IMG/VR virus record: IMGVR_UViG_3300031578_000265
Location: 1-28,161 of that record
Length of the DNA stretch: 28,161 nt
Source of the DNA: a virus
Direction: 5' to 3' (one strand)
Of the stretch, positions 8,167 through 16,050 are shown piece after piece; position 1 is the stretch's first letter; each line of letters starts with the position of its first letter. The notes beneath the pieces are model-generated. The model did no database searches. It was not told the origin of the DNA and saw nothing but the letters and a program-made list of their open reading frames with translations. The position numbers were made by a program, and so were the translations under genes.

Positions 8167-8676
8167 CTACCAGATTCGGAAAATGTAGTGGCCGGCCAGA
8201 TACGCCGAAAGGCCGCCGACTACAACCGACAGACTGATTTTCAAAAAACGATTCTGCGCCTCAATTACGGCGAGGTCCGATTGTGCTCGGGTTATAGATG
8301 TCGTAGAGTTTGTCAAATCCATCTGCAATCGCTCTAATGCGACTCTCGATGTCTCCGCCTGCTGCAGTAACTGTTTGTTGGAGTCCTGCAACGTCTTGTT
8401 GCCCTTGAGCAAGTTTGTTACGGAGAGTTGTGAGCTCGTTAGCTTGCTGTTCAGCGAATCTAACTGTGTCTGCAAGCTTTGATTGTAGTCCGCTATTTGT
8501 TTCGGAAAGCTGTCGATACTGAGTTTTAGAGTCGACCAAAGAGGACTTGGCTGCTGCGAGCTCACGCCCGATACCGGAAACAGCATGAGGAACAATGACA
8601 AACTCAAAAACGGCAACAGAACACGCAATCCCGATACCGAATGCGAGAATATACATTTTCCAGTTTTTCGGCACAT
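8167..8676 (-). CDS. Signal/TM + coiled-coil + C-terminal TM protein (spanin-like), frame A
   Basis: This 169-residue frame has a basic N-terminus and a hydrophobic stretch (LLPFLSLSLFLMLFPV, about residues 20-36) followed by VSG. Next comes a long Gln/Leu/Ser/Asn-rich coiled-coil candidate (about 50-135) and a C-terminal membrane segment (SVVVGGLSAYLAGHYIF). The ATG at 8676 overlaps the stop of the 92-residue gene as TGATG. The stop at 8167 abuts the Shine-Dalgarno of the next gene, and both contacts argue that this frame is the regular gene. A periplasmic coiled coil anchored at both ends fits a unimolecular spanin or related lysis protein, but no lipobox cysteine is visible. It overlaps frame B (8261-8674) for nearly its whole length. 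Confidence 0.6.
   Translation of the reverse strand: MCRKTGKCIFSHSVSGLRVLLPFLSLSLFLMLFPVSGVSSQQPSPLWSTLKLSIDSFPKQIADYNQSLQTQLDSLNSKLTSSQLSVTNLLKGNKTLQDSNKQLLQQAETSRVALERLQMDLTNSTTSITRAQSDLAVIEAQNRFLKISLSVVVGGLSAYLAGHYIFRIW
8261..8674 (-). CDS. N-terminal TM + coiled-coil protein (Rz/i-spanin-like), frame B, overlaps frame A
   Basis: This second frame, starting at GTG 8674 two bases after frame A, encodes 137 residues. An N-terminal membrane segment (MYILAFGIGIACSVAVF) preceded by three lysines is followed by a long heptad-like region rich in Gln/Leu/Ala and an ending GFDKLYDIYNPS. That is the layout of an inner-membrane spanin (Rz). A Shine-Dalgarno (AGGGGG) lies 6 nt before the GTG, better spaced than for frame A. 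Against it, ending at 8261 would leave a 103-nt gap before the next gene, which is unusual in this tight operon. The relation to frame A is +1, as in lambda Rz/Rz1. Confidence 0.5.
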   Translation of the reverse strand: MPKNWKMYILAFGIGIACSVAVFEFVIVPHAVSGIGRELAAAKSSLVDSKTQYRQLSETNSGLQSKLADTVRFAEQQANELTTLRNKLAQGQQDVAGLQQTVTAAGGDIESRIRAIADGFDKLYDIYNPSTIGPRRN

Positions 8677-8954
8677 CACGCCCCCTGGCTCGGCAGAGTC
8701 GAGAGCGACAGTTTGTCACTCAGTACCGACACGCCGAGTGATACGAGACCGAGAACGATTTGGCCGTAATCCATGTACTGAAGCGGAGCTTTGCGCGTCC
8801 AGATGTAAAGAACACCTGACACTACAAGAGCAAGCCCCGCTACCCGTTTGTCATCGACCACGTTTGACTGATCAACGAACATCTGACGGAAGTCGGTCAC
8901 GACATCGTGGATGAACTCGACGAACTTGTTCGGCTTTTTTGGAACATCGCTCAT
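8676..8954 (-). CDS. Small membrane protein with two TM segments (holin candidate)
   Basis: This 92-residue protein overlaps the upstream gene by ATGA. After a charged, soluble N-terminal 40 residues it has two hydrophobic segments (VAGLALVVSGVLYIW and YGQIVLGLVSLGVSVL) separated by a short lysine-containing loop. It lies between a putative peptidase and the spanin-like frames, as in many lysis cassettes where the holin, which opens the inner membrane, lies close to the muralytic enzyme. No sequence family is recognised, and the neighbouring membrane proteins are equally possible holins. Confidence 0.6.
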   Translation of the reverse strand: MSDVPKKPNKFVEFIHDVVTDFRQMFVDQSNVVDDKRVAGLALVVSGVLYIWTRKAPLQYMDYGQIVLGLVSLGVSVLSDKLSLSTLPSQGA

Positions 8955-9394
8955 ACCGCACCTCTCAATTTGAAAACTCGGCAGTCAGTCGGTTTCCCGA
9001 GCCTGCCGCAATGCGACCGCCCGAGCGGATCATAGGTCTGATGCCCGTTCCCGTCGTCACCGATCGCGTGTGACCACAGTTTGCCGGTTGCATCCGTGTA
9101 CGACCACATCCGGAACCCGTATTCACCGGGAGCGAAAATGTAGTTGGCGGATTCCGCACGAACAGGTTCCGCATCCACTCCCATGTAGGAAAGTATCTGA
9201 TCGGGTTCATTCACGTCCATTTCCTGGGACAGGAAACCCTTTTGCTGGAAAATATCGATGAGCGCTTTTATCTCTGGGATTCCCAGGCTGAATGCCGCGA
9301 GTTTGTTTCCGAGGTACAGATACTGGAAAAGGACGCATGCAAACTCTTTGATATTCGGGTTCTCCGAAAAACGGGAATCATCCTGCCTGATCAT
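8951..9394 (-). CDS. Putative C39/papain-like cysteine peptidase (DUF261-like)
   Basis: This 147-residue protein starts at ATG 9394 (ATGA overlap). The order of conserved residues fits a cysteine peptidase: Cys20 in EFACVLFQYLYLG, His109 in LWSHAIGDDGNG, and Asp122 in TYDPLGRSH. The N-terminal pattern (MIRQDDSRFSENPN, then a Cys in a helix) and the late YDPL resemble, from memory, Borrelia plasmid proteins of DUF261, but I cannot confirm this by search. Cleavage of a peptide cross-link would make it an endolysin-type enzyme, and the adjacent membrane and spanin-like genes support this. No signal peptide is present. Confidence 0.45.
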   Translation of the reverse strand: MIRQDDSRFSENPNIKEFACVLFQYLYLGNKLAAFSLGIPEIKALIDIFQQKGFLSQEMDVNEPDQILSYMGVDAEPVRAESANYIFAPGEYGFRMWSYTDATGKLWSHAIGDDGNGHQTYDPLGRSHCGRLGKPTDCRVFKLRGAV

Positions 9395-9744
9395 TTTACG
9401 ACCACCTGCGCGATGAGCGATACCAGTTTCCACGCCGAAAGCGGGATGATCACGACCGCACACCCAGCCGAGTACATGCCGACGACACGCTGCGGAAGGC
9501 GCACTCGCTTGCGGATCCTGTTTATCGGATCACCCATTCCGCGCCTACTGTCATGGTACACAACACCGATCGCAAGCCCGAGAGCGAACACGAGACGCGC
9601 CGCAGTGAGCCAATCGTATCGCAGCGCTTCTTTCCAGTCGACAAGCGATTCAGTCGACACGATACCGAGAAATGTTGCGATCACAAGAATCACCCATGAG
9701 CCTGAGTTTGTGATCCACGATTCATTTTCCGATAATCGTTTCAT
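9391..9744 (-). CDS. Small membrane protein (three TM candidates)
   Basis: The ATG at 9744 overlaps the upstream stop as ATGA and gives 117 residues. A longer start at 9834 would lie deep inside the previous gene. Hydrophobic segments are WVILVIATFLGIV, LVFALGLAIGVVYH and AGCAVVIIPLSAWKLVSLI, with a basic loop of about 20 residues before the third. Function unknown. Possible holin or antiholin given the neighbouring peptidase. Confidence 0.55.
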   Translation of the reverse strand: MKRLSENESWITNSGSWVILVIATFLGIVSTESLVDWKEALRYDWLTAARLVFALGLAIGVVYHDSRRGMGDPINRIRKRVRLPQRVVGMYSAGCAVVIIPLSAWKLVSLIAQVVVK

Positions 9745-10112
9745 TTGAGCCACGCCCCTGCGGTTGCGATTGCAAGAACAAGCGTGAGTAACAGCATGAG
9801 CCACTCGCGCGCCGACATTTTCCGCCTCTCCCATTTGTCAACGATGTCCCGTCGGTACTGGTCCTGTTCCGCATCGTGGCCGGCTTCCCATTTGTCATGG
9901 GCATCGCGTGTCCATACCGACGATTCGAGCTGAACGAGCCTATGCGCAAGCGCGGTCTGAAACTCGCGCGACTCCTTCATGAACTCGTTCATCTCTTTTC
10001 GAAACTCATTGAACATGGTAATCATCCCGTGGCCGTTTGTCCCTATCATCGCGTGCCACAGTTGGTCGAGTCGCTCTTTTTGCGTCTCAGGAGGTTCCCG
10101 ATGCTCAGCCAT
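9741..10112 (-). CDS. Coiled-coil protein with C-terminal TM (haemolysin XhlA/holin-like)
   Basis: This 123-residue, highly charged protein has heptad-like Glu/Lys/Met/Phe helices (residues about 30-95), followed by RRKM and a single C-terminal membrane segment (LMLLLTLVLAIATAGAWL). The layout is that of XhlA-type holin partners or other tail-anchored lysis helpers. Its start lies directly after the portal stop (TAAATG), so it is translated with the head operon. No enzymatic motif is seen. Confidence 0.55.
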   Translation of the reverse strand: MAEHREPPETQKERLDQLWHAMIGTNGHGMITMFNEFRKEMNEFMKESREFQTALAHRLVQLESSVWTRDAHDKWEAGHDAEQDQYRRDIVDKWERRKMSAREWLMLLLTLVLAIATAGAWLK

Positions 10113-11933
10113 TTATCGCCTCACAGGTTGTACCGGTTTTAATTGAGACGGCCGACTGCCGTTTACATTTTTCAATATCGTTTTCTGATCAGTTGGCGCA
10201 GGTTGCGATTCCTCGGCATTCTGAAGCGTGATCGGGGCCGCCTGCGCCTGTTTGTTTTCGTATGGCGGGATGGGCATATCGGGGAACGCTTTCCGGTTTA
10301 TCTCCGCATTCTGTTCATAGCTCGACCCGTTGTGCTCCCGCGCGACACGACGAACGTTCGTCGCCGACACCTGCAGGAATTTCATCGCGGCATCCGCCTC
10401 TTTTGTCGGGTCAATCTGAATCGGAGGAGTTCCGATCAGTGTGTGAGCGCACCACGCCGCCCGCAATCTCGGATCACTCCACCCCGGACACGATACGCGG
10501 CCGGCCGCGATCTCCCCGGACAGCCACATTTCATACACGGTCGATACGACATTGTGGTCAAGCCAAGTCCGTTCCATTTCGATCAGTCGCCAGAGGACCG
10601 CAAGTGCGCCGCGCGCCGCAGAATACGAGGAGTCGAACTTGATTTTGAACATCTCCATCGACATTCCGTGCGCATTCACAAGCGGACCGATCACCGCGTC
10701 AACAAACGACTCGAAATCGGGAGTTGGTGATGTGTTCTGCAGAAATTCGAGTTTATCACCCTGCGCGGCAGATGTGATGAGCATCGAGCCTGGAACGTTG
10801 AGGCTTGCTTCCTCCATCGGAGTAATCCGCACAGAGGATCCTGCATCGATTGATCCAGAAACAGCGACGCCTCCGGACACCGGAGTTCCGCCGAACTGCG
10901 ATTGCTGGTTCGGCCCGGCAGGCGTTGCGCCTATCGTCTCGAAAATGTTCGTCGGCATCGCCTGATTATTCGTGACGATCCCAACCATTTGCGATTGATT
11001 GATTGCTTTTTTGACGGTCGATAGGATGTAGTCCTCGACCTCCTCGAACTCCTGCACCGAGATCCCGAATTGCGAATAGCCGCGCTGTTGGCCGGCATAC
11101 TCTGGCTTGAATGCATGGATCATGATCACTCGGCCTGATTTCTCGCCGATTCTCGGGATCTCAACCGCGTAGTATTTGCCCGGGGTCGGATCGTTTCCGA
11201 TCGTCCAGACGAGATATTTCGTCTCCCGGCCGCGACCGTCGCGCACTATTCCGTCAGGGTATTTGAGGCTCATGATATTTGTGACAGTCAGCGCGTCGCC
11301 CCGTAGTTGATTCGGATCGATGATTTCGTACTGCAGCGGATTAAGGAGGTCCGTCGCCTGCGAATAATATAGCCGCAGGAAAATATCGTTCTCGCGGGTT
11401 TCGGCGACCTCCAGTTGATGAAGCGTGGAATGCCAGTTGTATTTTTCGGCGCGATGCTGTTTTTTCGACGTTGCCCAGAGCTCAAACGATTCGGCGACAT
11501 TCACCGCCCACTCAGTCGTTTCCTCGAGCGTGAGCCCGAGCACTTGCGCGTTCGGCGATGGCTCAAGGTGCAACCCGGAGTCAACCACCGTATCGGCTTT
11601 TCGGTGCACGAGCGTATAGGCGTGTGGTGAGTCCTCGATGATGTCGCGCGCCTGGTTGCGCAGAATCCAGTGGTTCCAGATGCGGCCGCCGATCGATTTC
11701 GACAGGCCACCCGGATATTTGTCACCGGACGACCGAGCCCAACCGCCCCATACCATTGGCGCCTGATTGGTTGATGCAGTCGGCGCAGGATTATCGACCT
11801 GCGAAACAAGCCGCGCTTTTTTTCGCATGATCCTCGAGACAGAATCGTAGTAGTCGGCGGTTATCTCCGCATTGGCCTGTTCCACCGTCTGAGGACGCCG
11901 GCGGAGGAGTTCCAACAGGCTACGGCGTGCCAT
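10113..11933 (-). CDS. Portal protein (lambda gpB-like)
   Basis: This 606-residue portal forms the dodecameric ring at one capsid vertex through which DNA enters. Lambda-family features include an early Tyr/Trp-rich segment (ADYYDSVSRIM), a helical crown region, and RNQARDIIEDSPHAYTLV, which matches the stem-approaching helix typical of the family. Further on are VEIPRIGEKSGRVIMIHAFKPE and a C-terminal Gln/Pro/Ala/Lys-rich tail. Gene order TerL - small - small - portal is that of lambda A-W-B. Size is similar to other gpB-family portals (about 530-600). Confidence 0.9.
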   Translation of the reverse strand: MARRSLLELLRRRPQTVEQANAEITADYYDSVSRIMRKKARLVSQVDNPAPTASTNQAPMVWGGWARSSGDKYPGGLSKSIGGRIWNHWILRNQARDIIEDSPHAYTLVHRKADTVVDSGLHLEPSPNAQVLGLTLEETTEWAVNVAESFELWATSKKQHRAEKYNWHSTLHQLEVAETRENDIFLRLYYSQATDLLNPLQYEIIDPNQLRGDALTVTNIMSLKYPDGIVRDGRGRETKYLVWTIGNDPTPGKYYAVEIPRIGEKSGRVIMIHAFKPEYAGQQRGYSQFGISVQEFEEVEDYILSTVKKAINQSQMVGIVTNNQAMPTNIFETIGATPAGPNQQSQFGGTPVSGGVAVSGSIDAGSSVRITPMEEASLNVPGSMLITSAAQGDKLEFLQNTSPTPDFESFVDAVIGPLVNAHGMSMEMFKIKFDSSYSAARGALAVLWRLIEMERTWLDHNVVSTVYEMWLSGEIAAGRVSCPGWSDPRLRAAWCAHTLIGTPPIQIDPTKEADAAMKFLQVSATNVRRVAREHNGSSYEQNAEINRKAFPDMPIPPYENKQAQAAPITLQNAEESQPAPTDQKTILKNVNGSRPSQLKPVQPVRR

Positions 11934-12177
11934 AGGTTACCTGTATGATAAGTTCCATCGCCCGCGTCTGAGGATTAAGCCTGACGCTCACGGTTGCTCC
12001 ACGCGCTCCATGCCGCCATCCGAGATCAACTACAGCTCGGGCAAGGTCGCCGAAATCTCGATTTGATATCGTGTCATACGGAATCCGTGCAACCGGGATT
12101 CCTCCGAGAAACTCGACCTTGATTTCTTTCGGAGTTTTACTGAAATCGATCCCGAACACGTCCTCGGTTTTTATCAT
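11920..12177 (-). CDS. Small head-joining candidate (85 aa), gpW position
   Basis: This 85-residue protein lies between TerL and portal and overlaps the portal start by 14 nt. It starts with a charged helix (IKTEDVFGIDFSKTPKEIK). A strand-rich second half (GATVSVRLNPQTRAMELII) follows. Lambda has gpW at this place, but there is no clear gpW similarity. It may be a head-tail joining or packaging accessory protein. Confidence 0.5.
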   Translation of the reverse strand: MIKTEDVFGIDFSKTPKEIKVEFLGGIPVARIPYDTISNRDFGDLARAVVDLGWRHGARGATVSVRLNPQTRAMELIIQVTYGTP

Positions 12178-12497
12178 CGGCGCCTCAATCCCATTGTCAT
12201 GAGTCCGCGGCCATGCATTTTGCGGTAGTAATACAACTGCTGCTCAACTGCCCATGTGAGAGCTGCGCCGAGCTCTTTTATCGTCATTCTCGTGGTTGAC
12301 TGCGAGCCCTCGCCGGCGTTGAATGAGTATGCGTTGATCGGCTGGTCGAGGGTTCGCGCGGTCAACTGCACCTGAAGATTTGTGACGATTGACGTGTAGT
12401 AGGTATACAGACTCTGGTACAGCTGGTAGGTGGTAGTGGGTAGATTTGTGAGAGGACCTACTGTTACCGGATCACTCGGAATCGAGGTATCGCTCAT
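12174..12497 (-). CDS. Small head-joining candidate (107 aa), possibly gpW-like
   Basis: This 107-residue protein follows TerL and overlaps the next gene by ATGA. It has a Tyr-rich middle (QLYQSLYTYYTSIV), then an alpha+beta ending with RMTIKELGAALTWAVEQQ followed by a basic tail (GLRRR). A helix after a short strand pair and an Arg-rich tail is reminiscent of lambda gpW, which stabilises packaged DNA and joins the tail. This rests on layout and position only. Confidence 0.5.
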   Translation of the reverse strand: MSDTSIPSDPVTVGPLTNLPTTTYQLYQSLYTYYTSIVTNLQVQLTARTLDQPINAYSFNAGEGSQSTTRMTIKELGAALTWAVEQQLYYYRKMHGRGLMTMGLRRR

Positions 12498-12534
12498 GCG
12501 CGTAATATATGCGACAACGCACAGAAATGCAACA

Positions 12535-14475
12535 CTATTTTCGTGATCTTGTCGATTCCAGCCACTGGATCGCAGTCAGTGTCGTGATCTGCGATAACTG
12601 CGCCGGACTCGCACCCTGCTGTTTTGCCGCGGCCTGCATTTGCGCTCTGATTCCCGCGAGATATACGTCGCCTGCGCACAATGCATATACCCGGCAGTCC
12701 AAGGGCTCGTTCCGCGACACTACTTTGTGAAAACTGCCATCGGACCGTTTTTCCTCGGAGATAAGACCTGCGAAATACGGATCGGGTCGGTCGAATGGGA
12801 AATCACAGAATCCCGGATCCTGCGGACCGGGAATCCTGCGCCTGATGTTGAGCCTGTTGTACAGTGCCGTTTTGTAGTAGTTCGTTCCGACCTCGTAGAT
12901 CACCTGCCCGTTTTCAAGCTGTTTCGGTCGATACGGAACTCCGGTTCCGGCCGCCCGGTCGCCGTACTTCTCCGCTTTTGATTTGTCGAGGATTTTTCCG
13001 AATCCCTTGATCGGATATGCTCCATGCCATCCCGCGCAGAATGCATATACAGTGTCTGTGACAAATCCATCGCCTGAGTCGATAAAAATGATTTCGACCG
13101 ATATAGAACTTCCGTCTCGGCGCTTGAATGATAGGCCGCCATCGGCCGCGAATTGCGTGAGCAAATCCCATGCGCCGGCAAGAGGCGATTCAACCTCTCC
13201 GTCAAACCTGCGGTACAGGATCGACCATGTTCTGTGCCCGATGCCATGGCCGACCACTTCCATTTCGAGTCTCGCCCCGAACGCATCGTCTTTTTCCTTG
13301 CCGCGCTGAACGTCTATCCCGGCCGTGAGGTACAGGACGCCATCCGGAATCGTTCGCTCCGAATACTCCCCGCGCAACTCGATCACGTTTCGTAGTTGCG
13401 GACGGCCTCCTGTTTCGAGGTACGGCACCCCGCGCCATAGCGTTTGGAAACTCCGCGTTGATTCCGGATCACCTTCGGCGGCGAGGCGCTTGCGGTAATA
13501 CTCATCCCATGCGAGCATACCGACCGGCGAGTAAAGCGCGCTTATCTGACGGGACCGGATCACTGGATCGGTAGATTGCTTCGTTGGTTCCCAGTGGCCT
13601 CCTGCAAGCATCTGGGTTTTTTGGTGGTTGAATATCGCGTCGTGGCATCGCTCACACAGGTAATAGGCGCGTTTGAAAACTCCCGCTTCGAAGTCGGCCT
13701 TCAGCCCATGATTCTCCTGGTCGTCAACCAATTCCTGCTCCGATCCGCAATACGGACACGGCACGAGGAACTTCCTGCAGTCTCCGAGTTCGTACATTCG
13801 GTTTATGTTCGATGATTCAAGAGTCGCGGGTGATGAAAAGAGCATCGCCTTTTTTCGCGCTCCCCAGCTCACTTGATGGCCAAGAAGGATTTCCAGCCAG
13901 TTCCCCTCACCGGTCGTCGTGAGCATCGGGACACCGTCTATCTCATCGACGAGGAGCACCCGGATATCACCGGACCTGCGCGCGAGCATCGACCCCGCGC
14001 TTATGATGTTGAGTGAACCGCCGATGAACTGTTTCGAAAAAATCTTGTCCCCAGTTCTCCGAGATTTCGGATTGTTGATGCTCGCGATCATCTTGTGCCG
14101 GAACCCGAGTGAGTCGATAACCGGCTCAAGCCGTTTCGTTGCCCAGTCCTCGGCAAGATCTGCGGTCGCGGTCACATATTCAACGCGCGTCGGACTCGCA
14201 TCCATCCAGTATGCGCATACGTTTTCCGCGGCGGCAGTAACACCGAGCTTGCGGCTTTTCATTGTCACCGAAATCTGTATCGGGGAATACGGTGACAGGT
14301 CGTCCATGATCTCGACCAGGTATGGAGTACGTCGATTGTTCCAATATCCGGGGAACGGGGTATCGGTCGGCATGATGCGTCTGCCCTGCACGTACTCGCT
14401 GATGAGGTTCGGCGGCGAGTCAAGCGGCATGAGGTCGATCATTTGGCGCCAGAATCTCATGTCGGAGGTGATCAC
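12535..14475 (-). CDS. Terminase large subunit (lambda gpA-like, ATPase + nuclease)
   Basis: This 646-residue packaging motor starts at ATG 14475, overlapping TerS by ATGA. The ATPase part shows a deviant Walker A around residue 80 (SRKLGVTAAAENV) and a Walker B RVLLVDEIDG. A zinc-binding pair follows (CPYCGSEQ and LCERCHD). The C-terminal nuclease domain contains TAGIDVQRGKEKDD and FIDSGDGFVTDTV, whose Asp residues fit the RNase-H-like metal site of GpA-family terminases. The family packages DNA by translocation and makes the end cut. The downstream joining and portal genes complete a lambda-like packaging module. Confidence 0.93.
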   Translation of the reverse strand: MITSDMRFWRQMIDLMPLDSPPNLISEYVQGRRIMPTDTPFPGYWNNRRTPYLVEIMDDLSPYSPIQISVTMKSRKLGVTAAAENVCAYWMDASPTRVEYVTATADLAEDWATKRLEPVIDSLGFRHKMIASINNPKSRRTGDKIFSKQFIGGSLNIISAGSMLARRSGDIRVLLVDEIDGVPMLTTTGEGNWLEILLGHQVSWGARKKAMLFSSPATLESSNINRMYELGDCRKFLVPCPYCGSEQELVDDQENHGLKADFEAGVFKRAYYLCERCHDAIFNHQKTQMLAGGHWEPTKQSTDPVIRSRQISALYSPVGMLAWDEYYRKRLAAEGDPESTRSFQTLWRGVPYLETGGRPQLRNVIELRGEYSERTIPDGVLYLTAGIDVQRGKEKDDAFGARLEMEVVGHGIGHRTWSILYRRFDGEVESPLAGAWDLLTQFAADGGLSFKRRDGSSISVEIIFIDSGDGFVTDTVYAFCAGWHGAYPIKGFGKILDKSKAEKYGDRAAGTGVPYRPKQLENGQVIYEVGTNYYKTALYNRLNIRRRIPGPQDPGFCDFPFDRPDPYFAGLISEEKRSDGSFHKVVSRNEPLDCRVYALCAGDVYLAGIRAQMQAAAKQQGASPAQLSQITTLTAIQWLESTRSRK

Positions 14476-15092
14476 ATATCACCCCCGCGCAATTCCTCAC
14501 CGTCTCCGATTGATTCGAGGTAGGCATACAGATCGGATTTGATTTGCTCGAGAACTTTCGTCGTGTCCTCGTCGATCATCGATTGCACAACAAGAGCCCG
14601 ATCCTCCGCACCGAGCACCGCGGCAATCTCCGGTCCCATCCGCTCGCTGAGCGTTTTCAATTGCGCGCGATGCACGGCATATACCCGGGACAGGATGAGT
14701 TTCACCTGATCCCGCGGCAACAGTTCCCCGCGGGTAATGGCAAGTTTTTGCTCTTTGAGATTCGCCGCAGCTATCTTGTCTCGACGTTCTGCCTCGGTGA
14801 ATGACTCGCCTTCGGTCTCATCGGAGTTGTCGACCCTGCGCTCGCGTGCAGTTTTGACGGCAGGTTTTTTGGGAGTGACCTTTGCCGGTACTTCCCGCTT
14901 CGGTGATTCTCGCTCCTTTTTTCGGAGCGCTTGACGACGCTGTCGCTTGACCGTCGTGATGTACTCGCGGGCAAGCTCATCGTCCTCGTCGATTCCGCCG
15001 TCCGCATTTTTCCGCAGGCGTCCGCGCTTGATCAGTTGTGTTATTGCTGCGCGACTCACGTTTGATTTTCGCGCGAAATCAGCCAGTGTCAT
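14472..15092 (-). CDS. Terminase small subunit
   Basis: This 206-residue DNA-recognition subunit has an N-terminal helix-turn-helix (residues 2-27: LADFARKSNVSRAAITQLI) followed by a very basic, Lys/Arg-rich linker (about 45-90). A helical C-terminal part could bind the large subunit (AANLKEQKLAITRGELL and the Glu-rich YLESIGDGEE). This order matches Nu1-type small terminases. The gene is coupled to TerL by ATGA. It lacks a closely placed Shine-Dalgarno. The 145-nt gap before it carries a cluster of palindromes that could be its binding site. Confidence 0.8.
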   Translation of the reverse strand: MTLADFARKSNVSRAAITQLIKRGRLRKNADGGIDEDDELAREYITTVKRQRRQALRKKERESPKREVPAKVTPKKPAVKTARERRVDNSDETEGESFTEAERRDKIAAANLKEQKLAITRGELLPRDQVKLILSRVYAVHRAQLKTLSERMGPEIAAVLGAEDRALVVQSMIDEDTTKVLEQIKSDLYAYLESIGDGEELRGGDM

Positions 15093-15138
15093 TGCGTCGG
15101 AATGTACCCGACCGAGCGCTCAGGTGTCAACGTCGCGG

Positions 15139-15162
15139 GTTAACCGGCCCGTTAACGTTAAC
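15139..15162. promoter_or_regulatory. Palindrome cluster upstream of TerS (GTTAAC repeats)
   Basis: In the gap 15093-15237, GGTTAACC (15139-15146) is followed by a perfect 12-bp palindrome GTTAACGTTAAC (15151-15162). Together they contain three GTTAAC units within 24 bp. Terminase small subunits bind repeated sites beside their own gene in several phages, so this could be a packaging recognition site or an operator. No ORF or promoter is evident elsewhere in this gap. Confidence 0.4.
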
Positions 15163-15237
15163 GGCGTGACCCGCACGTGAAAACAAAAGCACGTCGCGAC
15201 ATGACGCGCTATGATTTCACCATGCTGTCACAGTACC

Positions 15238-16041
15238 TTAGGAATTATGTTTGGCGCGATCTTCGACACGTTGCATGGCATCTGACCATGCGGCCCTGTA
15301 GTCAGTGCGTTGTAGCGTGCGCTTGATGAGCTCTTGTATCCATGCATATCGTCGTGCATGTGGTGGTCTGTCGAATCGTTGTACAATTTGTATCTTCGGA
15401 TATACTTTGCCACGAATGGATTTCTTTCCACGAACAACCTTGTATAATCCAGGTGACATGCGTCCGGATTGTCCTTTGGGCAACACGAACATTTTGCCAG
15501 TGTCGTACATTCCAGAAGCAACCTCACGAATCATTGCCTGTATTCGGTTGCCGATTGTGCGTCCACGTGCATCATCGAATGCACCGGGATTTGGATAATC
15601 AATTGCAGGTTTGAGACGTGACTTTGCGCGTACCTTATTGGCTTTGTCACCGCCGCGAGACAATAGCGTTGTGACTCGATTGCGATCTTTCGGCGTTGGA
15701 CGACCTGTCTGCAGACTGCGCCATCCATCATGGGTGATTGATCCGCCTTTGCCTTTTGTTTCGACTGACCCGATAATGACGCGCTGATCCTGAATCGGTT
15801 TGGCCGTTGTTTTCTGGACTCGCATTCGAGATACGGTGAACTTCGGATTGCGGACGATGAATCCATGATCTCGCAGAACATCGGGCATTTCCTGTCGTGC
15901 GGCAAACCCGAGATTGTTGAGCATGATGGATGTGGCCTGTCGCGCACCTTTTGGAAACTCGCGAAAATACTGCTCGAGTTTTCGAAACTCGGTCATATCG
16001 AGTTTCAGGAATTGGCCGTTAATTTTTCCGAGTTCTGACAT
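15238..16041 (-). CDS. Basic morphogenesis/minor tail-like protein (gpZ-like?)
   Basis: This 267-residue, Lys/Arg-rich protein has an early helix (FRKLEQYFREFPKGARQATS), followed by LNNLGFAARQEM and several Gly/Arg patches. The first half has the look of lambda gpZ or gp10-type tail-completion proteins: an early 'A-x-x-x-x-N-x-x-x-x-A' helix followed by a basic strand region. It lies between the putative regulator and TerS, upstream of packaging genes rather than among tail genes. By eye its codons use more A/T at third positions than those of neighbours, suggesting separate acquisition. Identity is tentative. Confidence 0.45.
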   Translation of the reverse strand: MSELGKINGQFLKLDMTEFRKLEQYFREFPKGARQATSIMLNNLGFAARQEMPDVLRDHGFIVRNPKFTVSRMRVQKTTAKPIQDQRVIIGSVETKGKGGSITHDGWRSLQTGRPTPKDRNRVTTLLSRGGDKANKVRAKSRLKPAIDYPNPGAFDDARGRTIGNRIQAMIREVASGMYDTGKMFVLPKGQSGRMSPGLYKVVRGKKSIRGKVYPKIQIVQRFDRPPHARRYAWIQELIKRTLQRTDYRAAWSDAMQRVEDRAKHNS

Positions 16042-16050
16042 GGAGACATC

